From the NCBI GenBank assembly GCA_002428265.1, contig DIUR01000017.1, positions 1-36,686 on the forward strand: a stretch of 36,686 nucleotides of DNA, given 5' to 3'. Within the stretch, counting starts at the first letter, position 1. Each line of letters opens with the position of its first letter. A program made the translations under genes and the position numbers. Shown here piece after piece: positions 7,627 through 16,034 of the stretch. Below the pieces are notes generated by a model. It did not search any database and was not told the origin of the DNA. It saw only the letters and a program-made list of their open reading frames with translations. The DNA is from Bacteriovoracaceae bacterium UBA6153 (GTDB taxonomy: Bacteria; Bdellovibrionota; Bacteriovoracia; Bacteriovoracales; Bacteriovoracaceae).

Positions 7627-8687
7627 TGGCACATACACTTTTCACAAATCTTATTTCATGGTCGAAAGATCAATACTCACATTTACCGTGGCGTGAAAAG
7701 CGCACGCTTTATAAAACTCTTGTTTCAGAAATCATGCTTCAGCAAACGACTGTCGGCACTGTCTTAAATCACTTTGAAAGATTTCTTGCCGAGTATCCAA
7801 CCATCTTCGATCTGGCGAAAGCGTCAGAAGAGGAAGTTTGCATTTCATGGAAAGGGTTAGGTTATTATAGGCGCGCTAGAAGCTTAAGAAGTATTGCTAT
7901 TCAGGTTGTAGAGGATTTTAAAGGGCAGATCCCAACAAATCTTTCGGACCTTCAAAAACTCAAAGGAATTGGCCCTTATACGGCCAATGCTATTGTGGCC
8001 ATTGGAGCCGATAAAAAAGCACTAGCCGTCGATGCCAACCTGGAAAGAGTTCTTGCACGCTTTTATGGGGTGAGTGAAGAAAAAGGTCTTAAACTTCAAA
8101 AGCGCCTATGGAGTGATTTCGAGCATAAAAAAATTATGGCCGAGATGGATGGCATGAGTGCCAGAGCACTTAATGAAGCGATGATGGATTTAGGGAGAAT
8201 TATTTGTCAGGCAAGAAAAGCGACATGTCTGATTTGTCCCTTAGCTCCTAAATGTAAAGCACGTTTAAGTGGAGAGCCGCTGGATTACCCGGTGGAAGGA
8301 ATAAAAAAAGAAAAAGAAGATCTCTACATCAATGTTCTAAGAGTTGTTGTGACTGATAAGAAAAAAATTCTAGTTTATAAAAAAAGCTCTGCTGAGTGGT
8401 TATCTGGCCAGTGGGAGTTGCCTACATTTATTCTAGAAACAAATGATGAAAAACTTAAACAATACCCGCATATCAATTATAAGAAAAATACTGAAAAACT
8501 CCCCATGATTAAAACAGGGATTACTAAATACAATATTTATAACTTCATTGTTGAGATGGATGTAAAAGAGTTCGAAAAGCTCGCAAAAAAAATAGAAATT
8601 GAGTATGAGTTCAAAACCAATGATCAAAAGCTCAATGCATCGACTTCCACTCTTAAAGTTTTAAAGCACATGAAGCTTCTGCCTTAA
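7626..8687 (+). CDS. mutY: A/G-specific adenine DNA glycosylase
   Basis: It removes adenine mispaired with 8-oxoguanine. Numbered from the ATG at 7626 (TAATG overlap with the upstream stop): catalytic Glu35 in SEIMLQQT, Tyr82 region GLGYYRRAR, helix-hairpin-helix LKGIGPYTANAI (~112-123), catalytic Asp136 (AVDAN), and the 4Fe-4S ligands Cys194, Cys201, Cys204 and Cys210 (C-x6-C-x2-C-x5-C). The C-terminal ~120 residues correspond to the NUDIX-like oxoG-reading domain but are Lys-rich and divergent. At 353 residues the length is normal. A start 9 bp upstream (7617) is possible but would deepen the overlap. Confidence 0.93.
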   Translation: MAHTLFTNLISWSKDQYSHLPWREKRTLYKTLVSEIMLQQTTVGTVLNHFERFLAEYPTIFDLAKASEEEVCISWKGLGYYRRARSLRSIAIQVVEDFKGQIPTNLSDLQKLKGIGPYTANAIVAIGADKKALAVDANLERVLARFYGVSEEKGLKLQKRLWSDFEHKKIMAEMDGMSARALNEAMMDLGRIICQARKATCLICPLAPKCKARLSGEPLDYPVEGIKKEKEDLYINVLRVVVTDKKKILVYKKSSAEWLSGQWELPTFILETNDEKLKQYPHINYKKNTEKLPMIKTGITKYNIYNFIVEMDVKEFEKLAKKIEIEYEFKTNDQKLNASTSTLKVLKHMKLLP

Positions 8688-8727
8688 TTACTCGGATACT
8701 ACTAATCTCTCGAATAAAGTAATTAGT
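8685..8727. repeat. Nested inverted repeats after mutY
   Basis: TAATTACT (8685-8692) pairs perfectly with AGTAATTA (8718-8725), and ACTAAT (8701-8706) with ATTAGT (8722-8727). The arms include the mutY stop codon. No T-run follows, so this is more likely an operator or mRNA hairpin than a terminator. Confidence 0.35.
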
Positions 8728-8747
8728 CTCTTAGCCGATAAAGTGAC

Positions 8748-10736
8748 ATGCCGAATTTTCTTAAATATCTTTTAGTGTCTTTATTGCTGTCAGCTTTGGC
8801 AGGTTGTAATCCTATTGGGAAAATTGTAGGTAAGAGTAATAAGCCATTGCCAGTTGAATCTCCTGTTACTCCAACTCCTCTGACTATTTCAGTTGAGCCA
8901 TTATATGCAAATGCTGCCAATTGGGCAGACTATGTAAAGCGCTCTGATCTTGAAACTACTTGTGATGGAACAGAAAGTGGTGTTTCACCATGCCTTCATG
9001 GTGGAGATAAAAGAAAAGTTGTCTTGAAAGGTGTCACAACATGTTCAGGGCTTTCAATGACAGATAGTGAGAATGCTTTTTTCTGGCGTTGTGATGAATC
9101 AAGTGGAGAGGCCGTATTTTATTCAGTGTTGAGTTCTGAAAAAACTCTTGGTGATCTATTGGATGCCACAGACTGGAAACATTTAACTGTCACACTTCAT
9201 GGTGGATTTCACGACGGTGTAACAAGTTCGGCACTCGTGAAGTGGTGGACAAATGCCATTATTGAAGCACCAGATAATTCTGTAACTTGCACGAATGTTC
9301 CGGGGGAAGTTGTTTGTGAAGCAAGTGGAAGAGCAAAGCTCGTTTCTAACGGCGCTGTTTATAAAGTCAGCTTAACTAGAGCATCTTTTGAGACAAAAGG
9401 TTATAAAATTACCGGTGATAATATTTCTTTTACGACAATGCCAGGTGTGGTGGTAAAAGGACAAAACGTTACTAATTGTACTTCTGATGATGACGATACT
9501 GGCACACTAAATACTAGCTGTGTTCTTCAGACATACAATAACAAATTTCTATGGATAGAGGGAAAGTTTACAAGAGGTCAGGACCCTAGTAGTACCGTAA
9601 TTCCCACATTCAATATATTTGTTAAGAAAACAGATTTATCAACATTCAGAAGAATTGAAACGGCTTTATCAAATAAGAATTTAATTTTTGTTGATGGTTC
9701 TGAATCCAATAATTTTTCTCAACTTAAGCTCTCTAACGGCTTTAATGGAATTTGGGTTGAAGAGTTGTTAACTACTGGGAAAATTCTTGATAGCAATGTT
9801 TTCTCACAATTACTGATTGATTCAATTGCATCGGTGGGGATTTATGCTAAAGCAGCAACCAACACATATTTTAATGCAACGACAATATCGAATATAGATA
9901 AAGGTGCCACGGCAGAAGACTTAACTGGGCCAACTAATATTCACAATACCTTAATCGTAAATGCTGTTGAGAACGGAATGAACTTTAATACCGTTGATAA
10001 AGTTACGGTTGGTCAGATTGGATTATTTAATGCCAACAAAGGCCTAAATCTGGCAGACGTAGGAAATTCTCGATTTACCGGTAATATGCTCATTGGTGGG
10101 ATGATAGACAAGAACTGCGAGATTGCTCTAACGACACCGCTCTTTCAGACAACATGTCTTCCCAATGCTGCAGGCTCTCCGATGGGGTATCCTTCTGATC
10201 ACAATATTGTTGCCAAAACTAATATTCAAAATGCTTTTGTTGGAAATATTAAAACTTCAAATTTTGCATCGGCAGCGGATTGGCTTTTAAATGATTGGTT
10301 GGATGGAAACTTTTTAGATTCATACGGTAAGCCGGGAACTTTTATGTCAGGAGCCACTCAAGGCTCTTGTGATAGCGCATCTTCAAGTTGTGTGCTGAGA
10401 AGTTATGAGTTGCTTGCAACTGATACAATTCTTCTTAATCAAACTAATGATGGAGTTACAGCAAACGGAGCTTTTGTCATAGGTGCAGCTTGCCTAGCAG
10501 CGGTGAGTGGAAGTGCCATTTTAGAAAACGCAGAAAGAAATAAAACCTACTTAAAAAGCGCTATTGAAATTGATGGAATAGGTAACGGAAACGGATTATG
10601 TGAATCCGGAGAAACTTGTCTCTACACGCCAAACTTTGGTGTTTATCAAGGGCATGGAAATTTCGGAGAGTGTAATTTTTCTGACGGCGTTGTGATTGAC
10701 GTAAAAATGTTTGGATATGAGACGAACGGATACTAG
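8748..10736 (+). CDS. Large lipoprotein with probable beta-helix region
   Basis: The signal sequence ends in a lipobox (LSALAGC, Cys about residue 20), so the protein is lipidated. A Pro/Thr linker follows (PVESPVTPTPL). Residues ~290-460 show short, regularly spaced N/G-rich strands (FNGIWVEEL, SVGIYAKA, NGMNFNT, KGLNLAD) typical of right-handed parallel beta-helices. About 16 Cys residues suggest disulfides. No catalytic motif is recognised. It could be a surface adhesin or carbohydrate-binding protein, but nothing in the sequence decides this. There is no strong ribosome site before the ATG; the start is chosen for its intact signal peptide. Confidence 0.65.
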   Translation: MPNFLKYLLVSLLLSALAGCNPIGKIVGKSNKPLPVESPVTPTPLTISVEPLYANAANWADYVKRSDLETTCDGTESGVSPCLHGGDKRKVVLKGVTTCSGLSMTDSENAFFWRCDESSGEAVFYSVLSSEKTLGDLLDATDWKHLTVTLHGGFHDGVTSSALVKWWTNAIIEAPDNSVTCTNVPGEVVCEASGRAKLVSNGAVYKVSLTRASFETKGYKITGDNISFTTMPGVVVKGQNVTNCTSDDDDTGTLNTSCVLQTYNNKFLWIEGKFTRGQDPSSTVIPTFNIFVKKTDLSTFRRIETALSNKNLIFVDGSESNNFSQLKLSNGFNGIWVEELLTTGKILDSNVFSQLLIDSIASVGIYAKAATNTYFNATTISNIDKGATAEDLTGPTNIHNTLIVNAVENGMNFNTVDKVTVGQIGLFNANKGLNLADVGNSRFTGNMLIGGMIDKNCEIALTTPLFQTTCLPNAAGSPMGYPSDHNIVAKTNIQNAFVGNIKTSNFASAADWLLNDWLDGNFLDSYGKPGTFMSGATQGSCDSASSSCVLRSYELLATDTILLNQTNDGVTANGAFVIGAACLAAVSGSAILENAERNKTYLKSAIEIDGIGNGNGLCESGETCLYTPNFGVYQGHGNFGECNFSDGVVIDVKMFGYETNGY

Positions 10737-10740
10737 ATAA

Positions 10741-11073
10741 AAAACCGAGAAAAGGTTTAAGCCGGATCCTGTATTAAACCATCATTCATCTAGGCCTATA
10801 GTTACCCATAGGCTCGAGCACCCTACCCGCTTAGCATCGGAAGTGGTCCTTCCTAGTCGACCGTGTTACCGGGAAACGCCTAAGCCTATTTGAGCTTGCA
10901 CCACGTAGAGTTTACCTGTTTTCACTACAGCATTACCTGTACATACTTTCTGTTGCACTTGTCCTCACCTCGCGATGGACGGGCGTTACCCGCTACGTTA
11001 CCATGTGGTGTCCGGACTTTCCTCCCGTTTTCATATTGCTATAAAAACCGGCGATGATCTCCTCTTCTCGGTA
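10741..11073 (-). ncRNA. rnpB: RNase P RNA (catalytic RNA of tRNA 5' processing)
   Basis: Read on the minus strand it contains the universal core GAGGAAAGTCCGGAC near the 5' end, GTGCAACAGA, GGTAAACTC, CAAATAGG, GGGTAGGGTGC, CTAGATGAATGA and the 3' core ATCCGGCTTA, all in the order of bacterial RNase P RNA. Helix P1 is visible: CCGAGAAGAGG (complement of 11061-11071) pairs with CCTTTTCTCGG (complement of 10745-10755) over 11 bp with one G-U. A T-run follows at the 3' end. Length ~330 nt fits a compact A-type RNA. Exact ends are inferred from P1 and the promoter. Confidence 0.95.
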
Positions 11074-11078
11074 GAGGG

Positions 11079-11107
11079 GTTATCGACTAATGCATTAGGA
11101 TCGTCAA
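11079..11107 (-). promoter_or_regulatory. rnpB promoter
   Basis: On the minus strand TTGACG (complement of 11102-11107), 17 nt, GATAAC (complement of 11079-11084). The predicted start is 6-7 nt downstream, just before helix P1 of the RNase P RNA. It sits in the gap between the transglycosylase stop and rnpB. Confidence 0.75.
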
Positions 11108-11120
11108 GAGTTGTGAAAGT

Positions 11121-11906
11121 TTATTCTGATTTTTCAGCTAGAAAAGGAAAATCAAATTCCCTTGGATACATGCTTTTGACATGATTAAAGATGTTTTTAG
11201 CGTATTTAACTTTAGCATCCCCATCTTCACCATTATATATTTGCAGGGCCTGAAAATAGATTTCGCTAGTTGAAAGTGAGAGATCTGCTTTGTTGGCTTT
11301 ATTATCAATATAAGACACATATGTTTTAAGTAAAATAGCTCCATAAGTAATGGCAACGGGAACATCATTTTTCACTTCTTCTTTAAGAAGATTGTAAAAC
11401 TCTGGATGATCTTCTGCGACTCCTGGTTTTGTCCATAAGTCTATCCAGTTTGGATCAACACATTCTTTAATGGTAGTATTAAAATAATTGATGGCGACTT
11501 CTGTTGCAGATTCTCTGCCTCTTAATCCAAGCTGGTCGTTAACTTCTTTGAATCCAGAAGAAGTAAATTGAGTTAGTCCTGCTGCGTTTGTCGGGCTTAC
11601 TGCATCTCTTTTAAAAGAAGATTCTTTTTGAATAAGACCAGTTAAAATCCATGGATCAACTTTAAAACAAGCTGATATTTTTAAAACATTTGATGCGATT
11701 AAAAGGGCTTCATCTTTAGGAATTTTATAATTCGCTTTAACAATATACTTAGAGAGTTCATCCACCTCGGGAGTTAAACTCATAAGCGTGAAGTCTTTAG
11801 TCACTGAGCTTTCAGGCAGGCGATAGCCTTTATCGGTTATTTCCTGAGCTTGTGTCAGTGTAGAAAAAAATGAAATCAATAAGGCCGTCTTATTTAAATT
11901 GATCAT
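11121..11906 (-). CDS. Secreted lytic transglycosylase-like protein (SLT/lysozyme fold)
   Basis: The signal peptide (LLISFFSTLTQAQ) sends it to the periplasm. Residues ~85-200 carry SLT-family signatures: catalytic Glu in LIQKESSF, then AAGLTQFT and a C-terminal YNGEDG region like the usual AYNAG. Such enzymes cleave peptidoglycan between MurNAc and GlcNAc with 1,6-anhydro product formation. The domain is divergent and the 261-residue protein has no cell-wall-binding module. rnpB follows in the same direction with its own promoter. A role in remodelling its own or prey wall is possible but unproven. Confidence 0.75.
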   Translation of the reverse strand: MINLNKTALLISFFSTLTQAQEITDKGYRLPESSVTKDFTLMSLTPEVDELSKYIVKANYKIPKDEALLIASNVLKISACFKVDPWILTGLIQKESSFKRDAVSPTNAAGLTQFTSSGFKEVNDQLGLRGRESATEVAINYFNTTIKECVDPNWIDLWTKPGVAEDHPEFYNLLKEEVKNDVPVAITYGAILLKTYVSYIDNKANKADLSLSTSEIYFQALQIYNGEDGDAKVKYAKNIFNHVKSMYPREFDFPFLAEKSE

Positions 11907-11983
11907 GGGGTTTTCTACCCGAGCTTGAAGTCACCTGACCAGCAAGTGTGAAATATTTTCATTCAATAAGTTATTGAATTTTG

Positions 11984-12703
11984 TTAATAGATTTTTGCAG
12001 TTTCAGGAATAAGTAGGCGAGAGCAATTTGGGCATGATTCAAAACTTCTGCCTTCGTCGATTGAAGATTTTAAGGCAGAGTCTACGCTCATGTGGCAGGC
12101 AGAGCAGTTTTTGCCAATGAGATAGCTGACAGGAAGTGATTTAGGTCTAAATTTTTTGTCTAATTCATTATAGTAAGTTTTAAAACCCGGATGACATAAT
12201 TCAAGTAAGCTATTTATGCGCACATCACGATTTTTAATGTGATTTTCTTCAACGATAATATTGGCCGCAACTTCTTTTTTGATTTCTTCAAGAGTTGTTA
12301 CGGAACCGTTTACAAATTCATTATTTTCTTTAATTTGATTTAAGATAGTTTCGCTTGCTTCAAGATTTTCGAAATAGAGATTTTCTAATTTTTCAATTTC
12401 TTCTTTTATGATTTTGATCTGATTTTCGAAGGCAATTTGCTCTTTTTCGGTAACGGAAAGAGATAATTGTGAGTTAAGTTTATTGAGTCTTATTTGAAGA
12501 TCATCAATTTTATTTTGTGACTCAGATAGCTTTAAATTTTTTTCATCTATTTTAAGATTTTCATTCTGGAGGAGAAGTTTTTTTCGACGCTCTTCTAAGT
12601 CGGATATTCTCTTGTTTTCACTGGCAATTTGCAGGGAATTCTTAAGATTTTGTTCTTTTAAGGCCTCAATTTCGATTAAATGTCTAAAGCTCTCGAGGAA
12701 CAT
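11984..12703 (-). CDS. Coiled-coil protein with C-terminal C4 zinc ribbon
   Basis: Residues ~10-150 are a long charged coiled coil (heptads rich in Leu, Glu, Lys, Asn). The C-terminus has a zinc ribbon with paired Cys-x2-Cys knuckles (NCSACH and SCPNC). This layout matches the C4-type zinc-ribbon family (Pfam PF02591), whose members include the chlamydial CT398/CdsZ protein linked to sigma-54 and secretion; function in other bacteria is uncertain. The ribosome site AAGGAAGGA precedes the ATG. It is divergent from aroC with only 52 bp between the starts. Confidence 0.8.
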   Translation of the reverse strand: MFLESFRHLIEIEALKEQNLKNSLQIASENKRISDLEERRKKLLLQNENLKIDEKNLKLSESQNKIDDLQIRLNKLNSQLSLSVTEKEQIAFENQIKIIKEEIEKLENLYFENLEASETILNQIKENNEFVNGSVTTLEEIKKEVAANIIVEENHIKNRDVRINSLLELCHPGFKTYYNELDKKFRPKSLPVSYLIGKNCSACHMSVDSALKSSIDEGRSFESCPNCSRLLIPETAKIY

Positions 12704-12716
12704 GACCGATCCTTCC

Positions 12717-12746
12717 TTGTTTTTGCCCTCGCCATTCGAGTATAAT
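12717..12746 (+). promoter_or_regulatory. aroC promoter, very close to the start codon
   Basis: TTGTTT (12717-12722), 18 nt, and a perfect TATAAT (12741-12746). Only 9 nt separate the -10 box from the ATG at 12756, and no Shine-Dalgarno sequence fits between them. The transcript is predicted to begin at or within about 3 nt of the ATG. Confidence 0.6.
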
Positions 12747-12755
12747 AGGCATCAT

Positions 12756-13751
12756 ATGCGTGGAAATAGCTTTGGTAAAATGTTTTCTTTGGTGAGCTTC
12801 GGTGAGTCCCATGGCCCAGCAATGGGTGTGGTCATTGATGGTGTACCTGCTGGTTTAAAATTCTCTCTCGAGGAATTGCAAAAAGAATTAGACAGAAGGG
12901 CACCGGGAAAAATTGCTGGCACAACTTCAAGAGCTGAAGATGATAAGGCTCAGGTTTTATCTGGCATTTTTGAAGGTAAAACACTGGGAACTCCCATCGC
13001 AGTGATAGTTCATAATACAAATCAAAAAAGTTCAGACTACGATAAAATAAAAAATGAAAATCGTCCGGGTCATGCCGATAAGACAACTATCATGAAATAT
13101 GGCGTACGCGATCACCGTGGCGGTGGAAGATCTTCGGGAAGAGAAACACTTTCTCGAGTGATTGCAGGATACTTTGCAGGCTTAATTCTTCCAGCGGTGA
13201 AAGTTAACGCCTATGTAAGTAAAATGGGACCTTTTGAATATAAAACGATTCCAGATGATTTAAATGCAGATAGATCACCTTACTCATTTCCTGATTCAAG
13301 TAAGGTTGAAGAAATTAAAAATTACCTGGAAGATTTGAAAAAGAATGGTGAATCAGTCGGCGGAAGAGTTCGCATTGTTGTTGATCATGTACCCATGGGG
13401 CTAGGCGAGCCGGCCTTTGATAAATTAAAAGCTGATTTTGCCAAAGCATTGCTTTCAATCGGTGCAGTTGTTTCTTTTTCCTATGGCCTAGGTGAAGAGA
13501 TGGCAGATATGCCTGGAAGTGAAGTTGGAAAGCATGAAAATGCGTTTGGCGGAATGGAGGGTGGGATTTCAAATGGTGAGCGCATGATTATGACAGTAAC
13601 GTTTAAACCCACATCTACAGTGGGGGATAAAGCAAAAGAAGGGCGCCATGATCCTTGTATTATTCCAAGAGCGATTCCAGTGGTTGAGGCCATGGTAAAA
13701 ATCGTTTTGGCCGATCATTATTTAAGACAAAATGCCTATCAGATAAAATAA
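12756..13751 (+). CDS. aroC: Chorismate synthase
   Basis: It converts EPSP to chorismate, the last shikimate-pathway step, using reduced FMN. From the ATG at 12756: FGESHG (15-20), RPGHAD (103-108), the long DHRGGGRSSGRET signature (119-131), and C-terminal GRHDPCIIPRAIPV. The 331 residues are slightly short for the family (~350-360). Longer in-frame starts exist upstream (12612, 12702) but run back over the divergent gene and lack family similarity; MRGNSFG matches the usual N-terminus. It heads an aroC-aroB-aroA operon. Confidence 0.95.
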   Translation: MRGNSFGKMFSLVSFGESHGPAMGVVIDGVPAGLKFSLEELQKELDRRAPGKIAGTTSRAEDDKAQVLSGIFEGKTLGTPIAVIVHNTNQKSSDYDKIKNENRPGHADKTTIMKYGVRDHRGGGRSSGRETLSRVIAGYFAGLILPAVKVNAYVSKMGPFEYKTIPDDLNADRSPYSFPDSSKVEEIKNYLEDLKKNGESVGGRVRIVVDHVPMGLGEPAFDKLKADFAKALLSIGAVVSFSYGLGEEMADMPGSEVGKHENAFGGMEGGISNGERMIMTVTFKPTSTVGDKAKEGRHDPCIIPRAIPVVEAMVKIVLADHYLRQNAYQIK

Positions 13752-13773
13752 AAGATTATAAAAAAGAGAAGAG

Positions 13774-14799
13774 ATGAAGACAGAAATTAAACACATTGAG
13801 TTCGACAGTATTATTGATGAAATTAACAAGATTCAAACTGACACAGTTTTGATTATTGCAGATCACCAGGTCTGGAGCTTGTATTCAAAAGATATCCTTC
13901 TTGAAAAAATTGAAAATAAAAAAGTTCTGTTCTGGAAAGCTGCTGATGGTGAAAAAGTAAAAAACATTACTGACTTTCAAAATGCGATTGAATTTTTTCT
14001 TGAAAAAGGTATTCACCGCAATGCTCATTTAATTGTTATCGGCGGTGGTGCGACTTCTGACTTTGGTGGATTTGTGGCCGCAACAATTCTTCGTGGTATT
14101 CATTGGAGTGTTATTCCAACGACTCTTCTATCAATGGTAGATGCAAGTATTGGCGGTAAGGTTGCAATCAATTCTAAGTCGGGTAAAAACCTTTTAGGTG
14201 CCTTTCACTTGCCTGACAACGTTTGGATTTGTCCTAAGTTTTTAGAGACACTTCCTGAAGTTGAAAAAAATAGCGGCATGGGTGAAGTTTTAAAATACTG
14301 TTTCCTTGATTATTCAATCTACGATTTAGTTATCAGAAAAACTGAGATGTCTAACATCATCGATGAATGTGCTAAGTTTAAAGAAAAGCTTACTAAAGAA
14401 GATTTAAAAGAAGTCGGTGTAAGAAAAATGCTCAACCTTGGACATACATTTGGACACGCGATTGAGTTTATCTACAACATTCCTCATGGTGAGTCGGTCA
14501 TGTGGGGGATTGCTCTTTTATTTAAATTATTTGGAACTGAGAAGAATTTAAACGACATTGCTGCTCTTAAAAAAGCATTAGAGATCCCAGGGGACCACGC
14601 TCCTTGGTTTAATAAAGAGTTCCCGATTGATAAAATCATGATGTACCTATCAAAAGATAAAAAGATCAGTGCCCTAAGCTCAATTGATCTTGTTCTTATT
14701 AAAGATATTGGAAACGTAGAAGTCATTACAAAATCTTTTGATGAGATTCAGGCAACAATGGAAGCTAGTAAAGATGAGCTCAAAAAATTTACCTTATAA
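13774..14799 (+). CDS. aroB: 3-dehydroquinate synthase
   Basis: It makes 3-dehydroquinate from DAHP, the second shikimate-pathway step, using NAD+ and a divalent metal. Visible are the NAD-binding GGGATSDFGGF (90-100), the active-site loop IPTTLLSMVDASIGGK (~114-129), metal ligand Glu171 in GEVLKY, and the His ligands in NLGHTFGHA and IPHGES. At 341 residues the length is typical. It lies 22 bp behind aroC with an AGAAGAG ribosome site, and its 3' end overlaps aroA by 26 bp. Confidence 0.95.
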   Translation: MKTEIKHIEFDSIIDEINKIQTDTVLIIADHQVWSLYSKDILLEKIENKKVLFWKAADGEKVKNITDFQNAIEFFLEKGIHRNAHLIVIGGGATSDFGGFVAATILRGIHWSVIPTTLLSMVDASIGGKVAINSKSGKNLLGAFHLPDNVWICPKFLETLPEVEKNSGMGEVLKYCFLDYSIYDLVIRKTEMSNIIDECAKFKEKLTKEDLKEVGVRKMLNLGHTFGHAIEFIYNIPHGESVMWGIALLFKLFGTEKNLNDIAALKKALEIPGDHAPWFNKEFPIDKIMMYLSKDKKISALSSIDLVLIKDIGNVEVITKSFDEIQATMEASKDELKKFTL

Positions 14800-16018
14800 G
14801 ATAAAACCATTAAGCTTCTTTGATAAAGAAATAAATTTGCCAGCGAGTAAGTCTCATTCGAACCGCGCCCTTATTTTGGGCGCGATCAGAGGCGCAAGCT
14901 TCAAAGTCCACAACCTTTCTACTTCAACTGACGTAACTAACCTTTTAAATGCTTTTAAAAAAATTGGATTATCGTTTTTAGTCAACGGTACTTCTGTGAC
15001 TTTCTTAAATACATTTCCTGAGTGTGAAAAATCCTCTGATGGTGAAGTGATTGAACTTCTTACTGGGGATGGAGGAACGACGAATCGTTTTTTGATTGCT
15101 CTTCTTTCGCGTGGAAAAAAAGAATATCACTTGAGACCGAGTGAGAAAATGAATGAAAGGCCGATTGAAGATCTTTTAGCTCCTTTGAAAAAACTAGGAG
15201 TCTTATTCAGTCACAACACAAGTAATGATCCGACACAGCCATGGCTCAAAATAAAAGGGCCAGCAAGTCTGTATAATACTTCTAAGCTCGAAATAGACTG
15301 CTCGAAAAGCACCCAATTCGCCACAGCACTTATGTTGGCCTTTTCAAATCGCCCCCTGCAATTTGATTTTATTAATCTTCATGCTTCAGAAATGTATATC
15401 AAGATGACGAGCCAGGTGATGAAAAAATCCCTTGAGAGCAATTCATATACTGTTCCTGTCGATTTTAGTTCTCTAGGTTATCCTATTGCTCTTGCAGCAG
15501 TGAAGGGACGCGTGTTGATTAAAAATTGTCTCGAAATAGACACTTTTCAACCGGATTCTCAGTTAATTGAAATTTTGAAATCTAGTGGAGCATCAAGAGC
15601 TTTATCGATATCAGGTCTGGAAGTTAAAAAGGGAGTGCATCTGAAAGCTTTTAACTTTGATGTTTCAAAAGCTCCTGACTTATTTCCAACTCTGGTTTTT
15701 CTAGCGGCCCATGCTGAAGGTGTGAGTGTCCTTTCTAATCTAAATATCCTTAAGTTTAAAGAAAGTGACAGGCTAAAAGAAATGATATCGCTGATGGAAA
15801 TCTTTGGCGTAGAAATGAATTACAATTATACTGAAGATCTTATTCAAATTACTGGATCAACTTCTAAAAAGTATAGCCAAGCTATCGTGAAACCTGCTCG
15901 TGATCATCGCATCGTTATGAGTGCTGCTCTTTTTATGGCGACCAATAATGGCGGTGAACTTTATGAAATGGATTGTGTAGAAAAGTCTTTCCCTGGATTT
16001 TTTTCGTTGTTAGAATAA
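14774..16018 (+). CDS. aroA: 3-phosphoshikimate 1-carboxyvinyltransferase (EPSP synthase)
   Basis: It joins shikimate 3-phosphate and PEP to give EPSP, the substrate of AroC upstream. Motifs: PASKSHSNRALIL near the N-terminus, GDGGTTNRF where E. coli has GNAGTAMR, SKSTQFATAL, a PDLFPTLVFLAAHAEG segment, KFKESDRLKEM and DHRIVMSAA. The PDL-PTL and KESDR pattern resembles archaeal-type EPSP synthases more than the enterobacterial enzyme. The ATG at 14774 gives 414 residues; an upstream ATG at 14738 would add 12 poorly supported residues and lengthen the aroB overlap. Confidence 0.92.
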   Translation: MSSKNLPYKIKPLSFFDKEINLPASKSHSNRALILGAIRGASFKVHNLSTSTDVTNLLNAFKKIGLSFLVNGTSVTFLNTFPECEKSSDGEVIELLTGDGGTTNRFLIALLSRGKKEYHLRPSEKMNERPIEDLLAPLKKLGVLFSHNTSNDPTQPWLKIKGPASLYNTSKLEIDCSKSTQFATALMLAFSNRPLQFDFINLHASEMYIKMTSQVMKKSLESNSYTVPVDFSSLGYPIALAAVKGRVLIKNCLEIDTFQPDSQLIEILKSSGASRALSISGLEVKKGVHLKAFNFDVSKAPDLFPTLVFLAAHAEGVSVLSNLNILKFKESDRLKEMISLMEIFGVEMNYNYTEDLIQITGSTSKKYSQAIVKPARDHRIVMSAALFMATNNGGELYEMDCVEKSFPGFFSLLE

Positions 16019-16034
16019 TGGCCAAGAGGTCATT

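Noticed and set aside
10975..11184. Open reading frame across the rnpB region on the plus strand
   Set aside because: It lies antisense to the conserved RNase P RNA core and the end of the transglycosylase gene; no similarity to protein families.
11962..11978. TTCAATA-AGT-TATTGAA hairpin after the zinc-ribbon gene as terminator
   Set aside because: The stem is AT-only apart from two pairs, the 3-nt loop is tight, and no clean T-run follows on the minus strand; too weak to list as a feature.
12612..12755. Longer N-terminus for chorismate synthase
   Set aside because: The extension runs through the promoter and into the divergent zinc-ribbon gene; the family N-terminus begins at 12756.
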